Positions 30,863-41,500 of a stretch of 46,132 bases of DNA are shown one piece after another (the stretch's first letter is position 1; the number at the start of each line of letters is the position of its first letter). The DNA comes from Flavobacterium sp. (GTDB taxonomy: Bacteria; Bacteroidota; Bacteroidia; Flavobacteriales; Flavobacteriaceae): assembly GCF_004211145.1 (NCBI RefSeq), contig NZ_SEBS01000028.1, positions 1-46,132 on the forward strand. Reading direction: 5' to 3'. The position numbers and the translations under genes are program-made. The notes under the pieces were generated by a model, which searched no databases, was not told the origin of the DNA, and was given only the letters and a program-made list of their open reading frames with translations.

Positions 30863-31699
30863 CTAGGGTTTTGGGTTTGGTTCACGATCCGTCGCCAAAA
30901 AACGATCGAGTAGCGAAAAATTCACGTATTCGTTCGGAAGTGAATCTAAAATCTCGATCCGTTTATTACGTAAATGCGTCGTCATTCGGACAAACTTTCC
31001 TGTTCTCTTGAAATCCGCATCGTATTCCAAAGAAATTGTTTCGAGCGTATCGACGGTTTCTCCGTTCCAAGCCAGTTTACGCATCGGCACGTTTCCTGAG
31101 AATCCGATATCCATGACCAGCACGGTTTTCTCTTGAGCTGAGAACGTCGGATTTTCGAATTTTAGTTTCGGAGAAAACGAGCGTCCGTCGTTTCGCATTA
31201 TATAAGTGGTCTGCCTTTCTCCTGGACGATATCTCGATTCGGAATGATATAAATTGAAATCTTCATTACCGTCGGCGTTCACATCTTTGAAGTCATAAAT
31301 ATCGATCGCGTACAGATATTCCTCATGGGCCAAAACCGGCTGGAGTTTTTCACTTTCACTGAGATAGATATTAAAATATTCAATCCCGCATTTCCGATCT
31401 ACGACCAAATATCGGCCGGATTTTGAAAATATCCGCTCAAAAATATGGATGTTGGTCGCAAAAGAACTGTCGGGAGCTGCAACCACATATTTCTTGGAGA
31501 ACAACGTTTTTTTATCCTTACGACTCGCGTAAATCCGAAGCGCATCCTGCAAAAGGTAATCGTTCCAAATACTGTCCTTAGTAGAAAACCAACAGCTCGT
31601 AAAAGCCGCCGCCGCGCGATCGCGTTCCGACTGCCGCGACTTACAAGAGTAAACCAAAGCCGAAATAATCACCAAAAATATCGCGACGCATTTCTTCAT
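30863..31699 (-). CDS. Lipoprotein of unknown function
   Basis: 278 residues with a lipoprotein signal peptide; LVYSC puts the lipidated Cys at residue 19. After it come a charged linker (KSRQSERDRAAAAF) and beta-rich sequence, including 'DIYDFKDVNADGNEDFNLY' (~150-168), a D-x-N-x-D-G-x-x-D type calcium-loop pattern as seen in FG-GAP/VCBS-like repeats. No family recognised. It seems monocistronic. Its last codons (EPNPKP and stop) are written in the ACCCAAA/ACCCTAG seven-base pattern, so the neighbouring repeat reaches into the gene's end. Confidence 0.78.
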   Translation of the reverse strand: MKKCVAIFLVIISALVYSCKSRQSERDRAAAAFTSCWFSTKDSIWNDYLLQDALRIYASRKDKKTLFSKKYVVAAPDSSFATNIHIFERIFSKSGRYLVVDRKCGIEYFNIYLSESEKLQPVLAHEEYLYAIDIYDFKDVNADGNEDFNLYHSESRYRPGERQTTYIMRNDGRSFSPKLKFENPTFSAQEKTVLVMDIGFSGNVPMRKLAWNGETVDTLETISLEYDADFKRTGKFVRMTTHLRNKRIEILDSLPNEYVNFSLLDRFLATDREPNPKP

Positions 31700-31750
31700 C
31701 CGACGAAAAATATTCTCCTAAACAAAAACGCAATCTCAACCAAAACCACT

Positions 31751-31792
31751 CTGCACTTTGCACCTTGCACCTTGCACCTTGCACCTTGCACT
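31751..31792. repeat. Heptanucleotide array, unit TTGCACC
   Basis: Six in-step 7-mers: CTGCACT, TTGCACC four times, TTGCACT. It starts 4 bases after the stop codon of the RemB-like gene (31799-31797, minus strand) and fills much of the 97-base gap to the lipoprotein gene. Confidence 0.9.
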
Positions 31793-31796
31793 TCAA

Positions 31797-33899
31797 TCAG
31801 TAGTCAAAATACCAATTAAACACATCGCTCCTCAACCCGATCGAAAACCAACTCGTCGTGTCCTTGGAATATGCGACGGTATTCGCCATCGGATCGAAAT
31901 TCCTGTAAATATAACTCGCGAACAATCTCAAGTTTGTCGCCGGATTGACCAAATATCCCGCCTGAAGATCGGCGATAAAGACATTCGTTTTGTTGCCCTG
32001 CCCGACTTTCACGCCCGTATCAAGCGGGCGATTTTCGTCGTAACTCAGGTAAATGTTGCTTCCGTAGTTCGCCGTGCTTTGAGCTGGATCGAAATCCAAA
32101 CCGCGCCTGCCGATCGTAAACTTCGCATCGGCATACAAACGGCCTTTGCTGTATCGGCCGATGACAAGGAATTCTTGGAAATTTCCGCCCCATTGGTGGC
32201 CGAGGCTTTGGTTGTTGTGCCCGTAATTCGTAATTGCGTCGCTGTGCGCATATACATACGGACGGACATGATTGTATTCCATTTGCAACACAAGTTTATC
32301 CACGTTGAACGCGTTGAAATATTTCAGGCCGAGTTGATACCCAAATTTATTCTTCCAGCTTTGATTCCCTGACTTCATATCGTCGAGCGAGAATTCGTCA
32401 AGCAGATACTGCGCGTAAAAATTAAACTGGTTCGTGATCTTGTATTTCGTCGTCGCGGCCAACATCGCGTTTCCGCTTCTCGACGAAGATGCGAACTCGA
32501 CCGATCGATAGAAAATAATCGGGTTCACGAAGCTCATGTCAAACCCGCGGTTGTCGCTCTTTGCCCAAACCACCGATTCGAAAAATCCGAGGTTCCAACG
32601 CTTGGTCAAATTGATGCTCAAATAATGGCTCGCGGCGAATTTCTGCGCGTACGTGCCGTCGATCGTAACGTCGGGGCGCACATCTTTTAGCCACGTGTAC
32701 ACATTCGTGTATCGGATTTTCCAAAATGTCGTGTTGATCTTCACGAACGGATACGGCGTCACGCCATCGCCCATCAAAAGCGAGCGATAACCGTCGCCGA
32801 TAAAATTTCGGCCATAACCCAAATTCAGGTTGAGGAATCGGCTCGGCGTGTACGAAAGATTTGCCTCGGCCAACGGGAAATCGTAGGAATCGGTCTTGAA
32901 ACTCTTCGCGATGCCGATGCCGGGAATGATCGCGGGATTTCCTCCGCTGGGCGCGAGCGATTCCGCATATTGGTTGAAGTAATCGGCGAATCGGCCCTGG
33001 CTTTCGTAAATGGTCGTCGTGAAGTTGATCTGGTTGCCCAAACCGCCTTCGAGTCGCAAACCGCGCGTGTTTATGTATGTATAATCGGTTTGGTCGTTGC
33101 TGCTTTTCCCGAGTTGCAAATCGAAAATCGGATTCAATGTAAACCAGTAATCTTCACCCTGGATCTGCACCGTGCTTTCGTTCCACAATTTTCGTCCGTA
33201 CCAACCCGATTTGTTCTTCTTGATCTTATCGTAAGCGGTTTGAAGGTTGTAATATCGGTTCACGTCAGCGTACGAATACGGCTTCGAACCGGTATGATTA
33301 TTCGATCCAACCTGGTTCATCGCGTCGTCGAACTGGGCGTAATAACTATGTGAAAACGGAATGTTCAAATGACTCCTGAACTGCGGATTGTCGAACGTTT
33401 TCGTATACATTTTGGCCACGCTGTCGAATTCGCCCAATTGCTTGTCGCGATCGACTTTGGGTTTGACGGCAGCTTTTTGGGCCGCGGTCTGAACGGGAAC
33501 TTCGCCGGGCTTGAGCAACGGGATCGCGATTTTTATCGTGTATTTCGCATACGTCGCGTTGCCGTTGTACGTCGGAGCGCTTGCCTTGGGCATTTCAGCG
33601 AACACGCGTCGGGCTTCGTCGGCGAGTTTGGTCTGGTCCGAATCTATGTAGATCGACTTGAAGACGCCCTGAGGATCGACCTCGAACAACACGAAAACGA
33701 CGCCCGTATAACCTTGCGGCAAATCTGACGGCACCTTGAAATTATCGTACACATGCGTTTGCACCGCGTTGTAAAAACACGCTTCCAGTTCGGCGCCCTG
33801 CTTGCCTTCGCATCCCGTAAAAACCGGGAATTGCTCGTTTTGGGAGAATGCCGCCTGTGCGAAAAACAGCAGCAAAAGAACTCCTAGATATTGTTTCAT
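31797..33899 (-). CDS. RemB-like gliding-associated outer-membrane protein
   Basis: 700 residues from the ATG at 33899, chosen because it gives a clean signal peptide (MKQYLGVLLLLFFAQAAFS); an ATG at 33908 is also possible and longer starts run into deoC. Residues ~20-140 resemble a TonB C-terminal-like domain (FTGCEGKQGAELEACFYNAVQTHV; LPQGYTGVVFVLFEVDPQG), followed by a Pro-rich linker and a ~500-residue region of aromatic-rich beta strands typical of an outer-membrane barrel, ending in ...FNWYFDY with a terminal aromatic. I recall F. johnsoniae RemB, needed for normal gliding colony spreading, as having this plan, but the match is from memory. Only 10 bases after deoC. Confidence 0.7.
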   Translation of the reverse strand: MKQYLGVLLLLFFAQAAFSQNEQFPVFTGCEGKQGAELEACFYNAVQTHVYDNFKVPSDLPQGYTGVVFVLFEVDPQGVFKSIYIDSDQTKLADEARRVFAEMPKASAPTYNGNATYAKYTIKIAIPLLKPGEVPVQTAAQKAAVKPKVDRDKQLGEFDSVAKMYTKTFDNPQFRSHLNIPFSHSYYAQFDDAMNQVGSNNHTGSKPYSYADVNRYYNLQTAYDKIKKNKSGWYGRKLWNESTVQIQGEDYWFTLNPIFDLQLGKSSNDQTDYTYINTRGLRLEGGLGNQINFTTTIYESQGRFADYFNQYAESLAPSGGNPAIIPGIGIAKSFKTDSYDFPLAEANLSYTPSRFLNLNLGYGRNFIGDGYRSLLMGDGVTPYPFVKINTTFWKIRYTNVYTWLKDVRPDVTIDGTYAQKFAASHYLSINLTKRWNLGFFESVVWAKSDNRGFDMSFVNPIIFYRSVEFASSSRSGNAMLAATTKYKITNQFNFYAQYLLDEFSLDDMKSGNQSWKNKFGYQLGLKYFNAFNVDKLVLQMEYNHVRPYVYAHSDAITNYGHNNQSLGHQWGGNFQEFLVIGRYSKGRLYADAKFTIGRRGLDFDPAQSTANYGSNIYLSYDENRPLDTGVKVGQGNKTNVFIADLQAGYLVNPATNLRLFASYIYRNFDPMANTVAYSKDTTSWFSIGLRSDVFNWYFDY

Positions 33900-33909
33900 T
33901 CTTGTCATT

Positions 33910-34653
33910 TTAATAATCTGTGCCCGAAATTTGTTTGCCCGCAATCGCTTTGGCCGACGATGTCCCGATGCGTTTCACGCCCAACCCGATCATTTCCTCG
34001 GCTTCTTCAAATGTACGCACTCCGCCCGCAGCTTTTACGGGCAGCGGACAGGCGTTTTCGAGCATGATGATGATTGCGGGAATGGTCGCTCCGTTCGGAA
34101 GGCCGTTTTCGGTGGCGAAAAATCCCGTGGACGACTTCACGAACACGTTCGGATATTGGTCTTCCTTGAAATTCGAAACGACGACGTTCTTGATCAGCGC
34201 GCACAATTGCGCAACCTGCAGATCGTTCAACGCCGCGACTTCGATGATCCATTTTATGGTTTTGTGGTTCGCAAGCGCGAGCGTCGTTCCTTGGAAAACT
34301 TCGTCTTTCACCAAGACGGTTTCGCCTTTTTTGAACGCTTCGTAGTTTACGACAAAATCGAGTTCGTCGGCTCCGTCATCTATTGCTTTCTGGGCTTCAA
34401 TCAGTTTTTGCTCGACCGACGAAACGCCGAACGGGAAATCGATCACGGTTCCGATCAACACGAGCGACTTCGCCTTGGCGACCAACTTCTTTGCCTCGGC
34501 AACCTGGTCCGGTCGGATCATTGCGAGCTTGAAATGCCCGTCGATCGCCTCCTGTACCAAAGCTTGGGCAACGCGCGAATTTTCTTCGGCCGAAAGCCCA
34601 GCCTGCTCGGCGGTTTTGAGATAAGTCGAATCGAGAAATTGCCTTACATCCAT
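33910..34653 (-). CDS. deoC: Deoxyribose-phosphate aldolase
   Basis: 247 residues, a TIM-barrel class I aldolase. The Schiff-base lysine K173 is in VKSSTGF, the second catalytic lysine K207 in VKAAGG, and the acidic partner in ADELDFVVN (~95-103). It splits 2-deoxyribose 5-phosphate to acetaldehyde and glyceraldehyde 3-phosphate in deoxynucleoside breakdown. A near-consensus -7 (TATATTTT) lies just before the ATG in the 36-base gap after vanZ, beside a short (CG)n run. It appears to form a two-gene unit with the RemB-like gene, with no evident functional link. Confidence 0.95.
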   Translation of the reverse strand: MDVRQFLDSTYLKTAEQAGLSAEENSRVAQALVQEAIDGHFKLAMIRPDQVAEAKKLVAKAKSLVLIGTVIDFPFGVSSVEQKLIEAQKAIDDGADELDFVVNYEAFKKGETVLVKDEVFQGTTLALANHKTIKWIIEVAALNDLQVAQLCALIKNVVVSNFKEDQYPNVFVKSSTGFFATENGLPNGATIPAIIIMLENACPLPVKAAGGVRTFEEAEEMIGLGVKRIGTSSAKAIAGKQISGTDY

Positions 34654-34689
34654 GCGATAAAAATATAAAAAACAAACGCGCGCGCGTAA

Positions 34690-35088
34690 TTAATTTCGGG
34701 CGCCGGCTTTCGTGTATGTATTGTAAGAGAAAAGGAGAATCGCAGCTATGATCGCGCCTGCCGTGTTGGCCGCGACATCTTTTGGATCGGCCTGTCGCGT
34801 CGCGGTAAACAAACCTTGGGCGATCTCGATGAGGATTCCGTACGCCAACGACAAAATCACCGCATGTAAAACGGTCTTGTTTTGACGGCCCTCGACGCGA
34901 AGGTAATTGAACCAGAGCACGACGAACACAAAATGAAAAGTGGCGTGAACATACTTGTCTACGCCACTCACGTTAACGCTGGGAAGGTCGCTGAAACTGA
35001 CAAGGCAAAGCACGGTAACGAAAACCGTCCAGCCCAACGCAGCCGCGAACCATATTTTTTTAGGCACCCACGAGGTTTTTATAGTCAT
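34690..35088 (-). CDS. VanZ family membrane protein
   Basis: 132 residues from ATG at 35088; four membrane helices (~9-28, ~40-60, ~70-90, ~100-122) and conserved [18 protein letters not shown] (~36-53) plus a late [15 protein letters not shown] (~95-109) typical of VanZ-like proteins. The name comes from teicoplanin resistance, but most members have unknown roles. Start is uncertain: ATG at 35088 overlaps gcvH by 29 bases, an in-frame GTG at 35067 would overlap by 8 and give MPKKIWF, and an upstream ATG at 35127 is also open. Confidence 0.88.
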   Translation of the reverse strand: MTIKTSWVPKKIWFAAALGWTVFVTVLCLVSFSDLPSVNVSGVDKYVHATFHFVFVVLWFNYLRVEGRQNKTVLHAVILSLAYGILIEIAQGLFTATRQADPKDVAANTAGAIIAAILLFSYNTYTKAGARN

Positions 35089-35440
35089 CGGCCGATAGCA
35101 ATGTATCGAAGTCGGCGACGTCGGCAACTTTCACTTTCACCATCCAGCCTTTTCCGTATGGATCGGCATTCACGACTTCAGGGTTCGATTCGAGGTCTTC
35201 GTTGAATTCGACGATTTCCCCAGCCAACGGCAGGAATAGATCTGAAACGGTTTTTACGGCTTCGACGGTTCCGAAAACTTCGTCCTTCTCAAGCGTCTGG
35301 TCAAGCGTTTCGACTTCAACATAGACGATGTCGCCCAATTCCTTTTGTGCGAAATCGGTAATTCCGATCGTTGCGATATCACCGTCAAGACGCGCCCATT
35401 CGTGGTCTTTCGTGTATTTAAGTTCCTGTGGAATGTTCAT
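35060..35440 (-). CDS. gcvH: Glycine cleavage system H protein
   Basis: 126 residues. The lipoylated lysine is K63 in [12 protein letters not shown], within the lipoyl fold that starts [19 protein letters not shown] (~24-42). It carries the aminomethyl group between the P, T and L proteins in glycine breakdown. Here it is apart from gcvP/gcvT, in the conserved flavobacterial sprA-gcvH-vanZ order. Own -7 box upstream, after sprA. Confidence 0.97.
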   Translation of the reverse strand: MNIPQELKYTKDHEWARLDGDIATIGITDFAQKELGDIVYVEVETLDQTLEKDEVFGTVEAVKTVSDLFLPLAGEIVEFNEDLESNPEVVNADPYGKGWMVKVKVADVADFDTLLSADDYKNLVGA

Positions 35441-35468
35441 GGTGTTGTGTATTTTTAGGTTTGCACGA

Positions 35469-35476
35469 CAAATGTA
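35469..35476 (-). promoter_or_regulatory. -7 box (TACATTTG) for gcvH-vanZ
   Basis: The minus strand reads TACATTTG, matching TAnnTTTG, 28 bases before the gcvH ATG, in the 87-base gap after sprA. Confidence 0.5.
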
Positions 35477-35527
35477 AAATTTACGTACGGTATTTTTAAA
35501 GAACTCGGTGAAAATTTTTCCCGATTA

Positions 35528-38500
35528 TCAATTTCCGAAGTTATAACGCAACGTGAATCCACCGCGGATGTTCGTCATCGGGTACGACGTCGATATCACG
35601 GCCTTGCTGAACTGATGATCGTAATAGAAAATCAACGTCAGGTTCTTGCTGAACGAATAATCGGCAGTCAATTTCGCCGACCAGATGTTTTGCCCGCCGC
35701 CCAATTGGTTGTTGTCGTAATCGAGGTTGCGCACGATCGTTTTGTTGTTTCTATACGAGGCGTCGAGTTTTACGTTGATGTCGCTTTTGATGATTCCGCT
35801 CGGATCCTCGGCAAGTTGAGACGAGAAAATCACGTCCTTGATGCGGTAACCCAAACCTACGACGTATTCCTTTCCTTGGACTTCGGTGAGTAAATTGTTG
35901 TCGAAACTCATGGAAAGCGCGCGGTCTTTCTTAATCTCGGCCAATACCTTGAACGAATTCTTCATCTCGAAATCGACGCGGATGAGCGGGTTGAACTGCT
36001 CGACCAGGTTCACGTTTGAAATGATTGTCTTCGTGTAGAAATTCCCGGCCGTATCGGTTCCGTTGAGTTCTTTGTCAGGATTGTAATCGAAGTTCGAGCG
36101 GAACGAGTTGATCGTGTACGACGCGCGATAATTCGACTGCAACGAGAAACGCTTGAAGCGATCCTTGAAATACTTGTAACGCATCAATCCGCTGTATTTG
36201 ATCGTCCAGTTCGGGATCGGCATGTCGCGGAAAGCGCTTAACGATAAGTCTTTCGCCGATTCTCCGTATCCTGAACCCGTAATTCCGAAACCTGTGTACG
36301 CCGCGAGGAATGCCGGAAGCAAAACCGCCTGGCTGTTCTTTCCGAAACCTAACGGAAATCCGTCTTCAGGATTCGTCGGGAAGTTGTTCGTGCCGTAATA
36401 ACTACGCGCCAAGCGATTCGCGATGATGATCCTGTTTTCGCGGAAATCCTGGAACGCCGACGAGACATTCTCATCACTTTGCTTGAACGACGTTTTGAGC
36501 ATCACCGTCGAGATAGAGAAATTCCCGTAGCTGTAAGGCGAAAGCGAGTTGTAACCCAAGTCGACTTCAGGAGTCGTCAAATCATCGCTCACATCGTATT
36601 GCTCCGAATAATTGTCGGCATAGGTGCGGTTCGCGTTCAGATCGATCTTGAAATCGGGGAACAAATCTACGTTTGCCGTGATATCCAAAACCTTGTTGGT
36701 GACTTGGGTGAAGTTTTGGTTGTATTCCGGATACTGCGTCAGCCAACCGCGTTTCGCAGCCTCGTAACGCACATCGTCCTGGGAACCGAAAACGAAACCA
36801 AGTGTCGGCTTAGTCGACCCGAAGAAGCCCAATCCAGGCAAATATCCCGGAAGCACCGTTCCGCGGTTGTCGGTATAATTGATCTGAATGTTCTTGATAC
36901 TCGTCGCGACACCAATCAATCCGTCGAGGAATACGCCGCGTCCGCCGGTTGCTGGAACTGCCGTACTCGTGATTTTCTCTCCGGGTTTCGGAGCCGCTGC
37001 AGGTTTCGCAGGTGCTTTCTTGGGCTTTTTGACAAGACCGATGTATTTGTAGAACGCGTCCATGTTCAACGCCGTGTTGAGTTTGTGAGACGCTGCATTC
37101 TGGATCGTATTTCCTAAGTTGTATTCGACGCCTTCATATTCGATGCTCGACAATGCCAACGAAGCGCGCTGCCAGCTGTAATCACCCGTATATGAATACG
37201 TCGATTTGACGAAGCTGAAAATCGGCAGTTTGTTGATCGGCAATTCGTAATTCACGACGACCTGCTGCGAATGTTGGTTCGGCAGTCCGATGTCGAAGAA
37301 ATCATCCCAAACCGTGATCTCGTCATTCGGCACACCTTCAGGACTGATATAATTACGTACGATGTTACTGTTGGTCGCGTTGTAATTCACTTTGAGCGCT
37401 TTCGTAATCGGGAAGTTGAAACCGTATTGATAGTTGAACAAGTAATTGCGTTGGTACAACGGATCGATCGCGATCCCCGCAACATCGACCTGGCGGAACT
37501 GCTGCTTGTTGTACTGGCGCATGATATTCGAGTTGAACGTGATGTTCGACGGCAGGTAATTGAAATTGAAATCACTGAGGAATTTCCAGTAATCGGATTT
37601 CTTCAAAAACTTCATCTTCTTGAACGGCTCAACGGGTTTCGGTTGGAAACTGTACGCGTAATCGGCGGTCGCACTGACTTGTTGGTCGATCAGATTCTCG
37701 ATTTCGTAATTGTGGCGGTTCACCTCGTTGTAGGAATACGAAAGCGTGAGGTTTTCAGGATCGTAAATCCGTTGTTTTTGTTCGGGAGCGCGCTCTTTTC
37801 GAACACCGATGAAGTTGATGCTCGTGCGTTTCGTGTAATCGATCGCACGGTTCTCGATGTTCTTCTTCTCGGCCTCGCCCTCAGTATTGTCAAGCAGTTG
37901 GTCGAGTTTGATATCCTGATAGAACGGATCGTATTGAGGCGTGATGATTTCCTCGCCCACGGCATAATTGAACGGAAGGTTCACGCCCCATTTCTTCGGA
38001 AGCAATTTACCCACGTTCACGTTCGTCACGATGTTGTATTGTTTCTGGTCTTCGCGGCTGCGTTCGTTCGGGCCTTGTTCAAGCGATCCGAACCCGATCG
38101 TACTCATGCGCCCGACAGCTGAAACCGTCGCGAAATCGGCGATGTTCGAATCGAGGTTCACGACACCTGCCCAACCGCCTTGGTTGTCCATCTCGGCCAT
38201 ACGCAACTCGTTGAACCAGACTTCTCCTCGCACCTCGCGGTTCGTGTTCGGAGCATCGGCGATAGGAATGACCGGATTTCTAGTATTGTTCTTGACACCG
38301 ATCATGAGCGTGCGCACCAAACCGAAGTTCGGATTACCCTTGATACCCAAACGCAACTCATTGTCTCGTCCGGCCAACGTCGGATCCAAATCACCTTCGT
38401 TCATATAGCGGATTCCGTTCGCATCAGCTTCAGGAGCCGTGTTGTTGAGCGCCATGATCTTGAGCTTGGTAAGCAACGCAAGTGTCAGGTCCATTTCGTT

Positions 38501-41500
38501 CGACTCAGGCCAGACGACATCCTCGGCCAATGGCGAACAGGTGTCGTCAGATGTACTCGCATTGTTCGGATTGTATGTAAACGGCGTCACTTTCAGAGGA
38601 ATCTGGACCTCGTAGAAGTTTTGCGTGAAGTCATTTCCGAATCGGATGAACGCCACCATTTCATTATCCTGCAACTTGTCGCCTTCGTTGACCTCAGGCA
38701 AAGCCTCGGCATGAAGGAACATTTTCAATTTCTTGAACTGACGCATGTCCACGCTCACGTTCTTGAACACCGCGCGGCCGTTTCCTGACATGGCCGGATC
38801 GGGATCGAGTCCGTTCGGGGCATCGATACGCAATGCAAGTGATTGTTCGTTTTGGTTGATCACCGAGTTTTGTTGGTACAATTGCTCGCGGTTCACGCCC
38901 GGAGGCGAAACGTAATTCACAGGGCAGCGATCGCCGTTTTCCTGGATGTTGAGCGCCTGGACATCGAAGTTCACGTTGTCGTCGGTAAGGTTCGCATCTT
39001 GCGTGACGAGCGAATTCGTGAATCTTCTCCATTCGCCGCGGACCAAATCGAGTGCGCCGAAACGCAACGTCACTTGTTGGTTGAAGTCGGTCAGGAACAT
39101 ACGCATGAACTGTATCGTCTTGAAGTCTGACAAACCTCCGACATTGTTCACGAACTGATCAACCGGAACCTTGAACAACATCCAACGAGCCGTCGTGCTG
39201 TTCGCCCCGGAAGGAAGATTCGTCGCCTGAGTCTCGCGTATGTCCACGAGGAAAGGCGCGTCAGGCTGGCCGATGTCCATGTTCGGATAAACCGGAATGC
39301 GGTATTCGTAATACGCATTGATTTCGTTCATCGTATTGTCGCGGTTGATATCGTCGATATCGGGAAGCGTTGTCGATCCGCGGTTCGTATCGGATACGTC
39401 CACGGGCGAGTTGCCCTGCGTTCCGTTGTAATCGCGGTAACGTTCCAAAAGAGTTCCGGTCGCGGTTAGGTAATATTGGTAATTATCGGCCGATGGATCC
39501 GGGAATCCTGCGAATTGCGGGAATTTCGCAGCTTCTTCGTCGTCGCTCAAACCGTCGAGACCGATATCCTGCGCGGTCCTGTTTCCACCGTCGGCATCAT
39601 AAGCGTAGATAAGCGATTGAGAACCCGGAACATTACCCCAGATCGTAGGCACCAAGACCTGTCCTGGCCCGAGACCGTTCTCGAACTGCTTGCGTCCGTC
39701 GCGAAGAATATCTTCTGAAATGGAACCTAAGTTCAAATAAAGTGTTCCCGCATTCGTATTCGGAGAAGCCTGATCAGGATTTCCGGGATCGAAATACGGG
39801 TCGAGCATCCAAAACTGAATGTATTCGACGTTTCCTTGCTCGAAGTTGGTCGAGTTGAGCGCGCGCATGATTCCACCGAAGTTTTCAGTAGGATTGGGAA
39901 GCGTTCCATCGGTCGCGGCAGCCGGATCGTAGTTATACGGGCCGCGTTCGGTTGGATAATATGTTAGGTCGAGCGTGTTGACGACCGTACTTTGACCGAC
40001 GGCGATGTCCACGTTCGGATACAATTCGTCGCTGTAGATCCGGCGCGTCGCGTTGTAACTCACGTCCTGAATCGAAACGCCCGCGGGACGTTGTGCATAA
40101 AATATCGGATCGATCGAATACCACGAAAGTTTGGCACGCCTAAAGCCTGTGTCCAAACCAATCGGGCTGTTCGCGACGTTGAAGAAATCATAATCGCTCG
40201 TCGCATTGCTCACAGGAGTCGACGAAAGGAACCACGAAAGCGCACCGCGTAAATCGATCGTCGTTTGTGACCCTTCGAAATCATCTATGTAAATCGTCGA
40301 TTCGCCTTCGAATTGATCGGCTTTCGGGGTGTCGGGCTTTAGGAAAGCGACTTCACCGCGGATCGAAACGTTTGATGGAACGTCAGTGTCGATGTTCGGC
40401 AACATATTCGCGAAACGCGTCAGGAACGGCACTTCGGTCGCGTAATTTCCATTGACGCCGAAGATGCTGTTGTTGACCGATTCTTGTCCGTAGTTCGATT
40501 TTTGCGTAAACGGTCTTTCGGTCATTTTGAGGAACGTCGCGCCCAAGAGGAATTTATCCGAGAATTTGTGTTCGACGTTCACACCGAAGAAACGGCGTGT
40601 CTGTTGTCCGAAAACCGAGTTATTTTCCACCGAAACCTCGATCGGCGTATTCTGCAGCGATGGATCAAGAATCTGCACGCGTCCCAACTGATAGTTCACG
40701 CTGTAATCGACGCCTTCCACCAAGACACGGCCTCCCGCAGTCACGGTCACCGAACCTTGCGGAACATTGTACGCGCCGATTGCGATTCCGTCGCCTCCGG
40801 TCGATTTGAATCGGCCCTTGAGTTGGAATTTGTTCTTCTCGCTTTGTTGCAACGCCTGCGCCTGCGTGTTGTCGTACATGATCTTGTAGACGTATTTCTG
40901 CTGGTTGGCGTTGTAGGTATTCTCGTTTTCGTAGTTCTCGCCCGCGTTGTTCTGAAGTTTGGTAAAGAGCAATTCACCGAACGGCTCCACGGTGCTGAAA
41001 ATGATTCGGCCGTACTGGGAATCGATCGTATAACCCGGAAGGTAATCGAAGAAACCGTCTCCACCGACCTGCGGATCGTTATTGTAATTCAATCTGTCGA
41101 GGTTGAAGACTTTCAAGAGCGGCGTCTCGGCGACCGGAGCGTCGGGGTTGTTCGGGAAGGTCGTGCCCGCAACCGGCGTGATGTAGTTGATCGGCGACGG
41201 ATCGGTGTATAGAATGTTAAATCGGAAATCTTCCTGCTCCAACTGGAAAGCGCCCGGAATCTGATAGATGTTCTTCATCATGAGGTTCCAAACCGGAAGC
41301 GTCACGTTGGTCAAGCTACTGCGCAACATTTTGAGCACGAGGCTTTGCGTGGAAACTGAAGCGACATCGCCCGTAACCGGATCGTTCGTAGCTTGCGTAG
41401 CTTCGACACCATCGGTTCCGAATTCCCCGACTTGGTAAACCTGACCGCCAACGGTGTATTCGTACGAAACGGCAAGCACTTCGTCGTTCGAGAGTTTTTG

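Noticed and set aside
20133..31792. CRISPR array from the short repeated units
   Set aside because: Units are 7 bases with no spacers and no cas genes nearby.
37271..38122. 283-codon plus-strand frame inside sprA, and similar frames at 40484-41212 and 36479-37117
   Set aside because: Shadows of sprA with Arg/Val-rich low-complexity composition and no promoter or domain.
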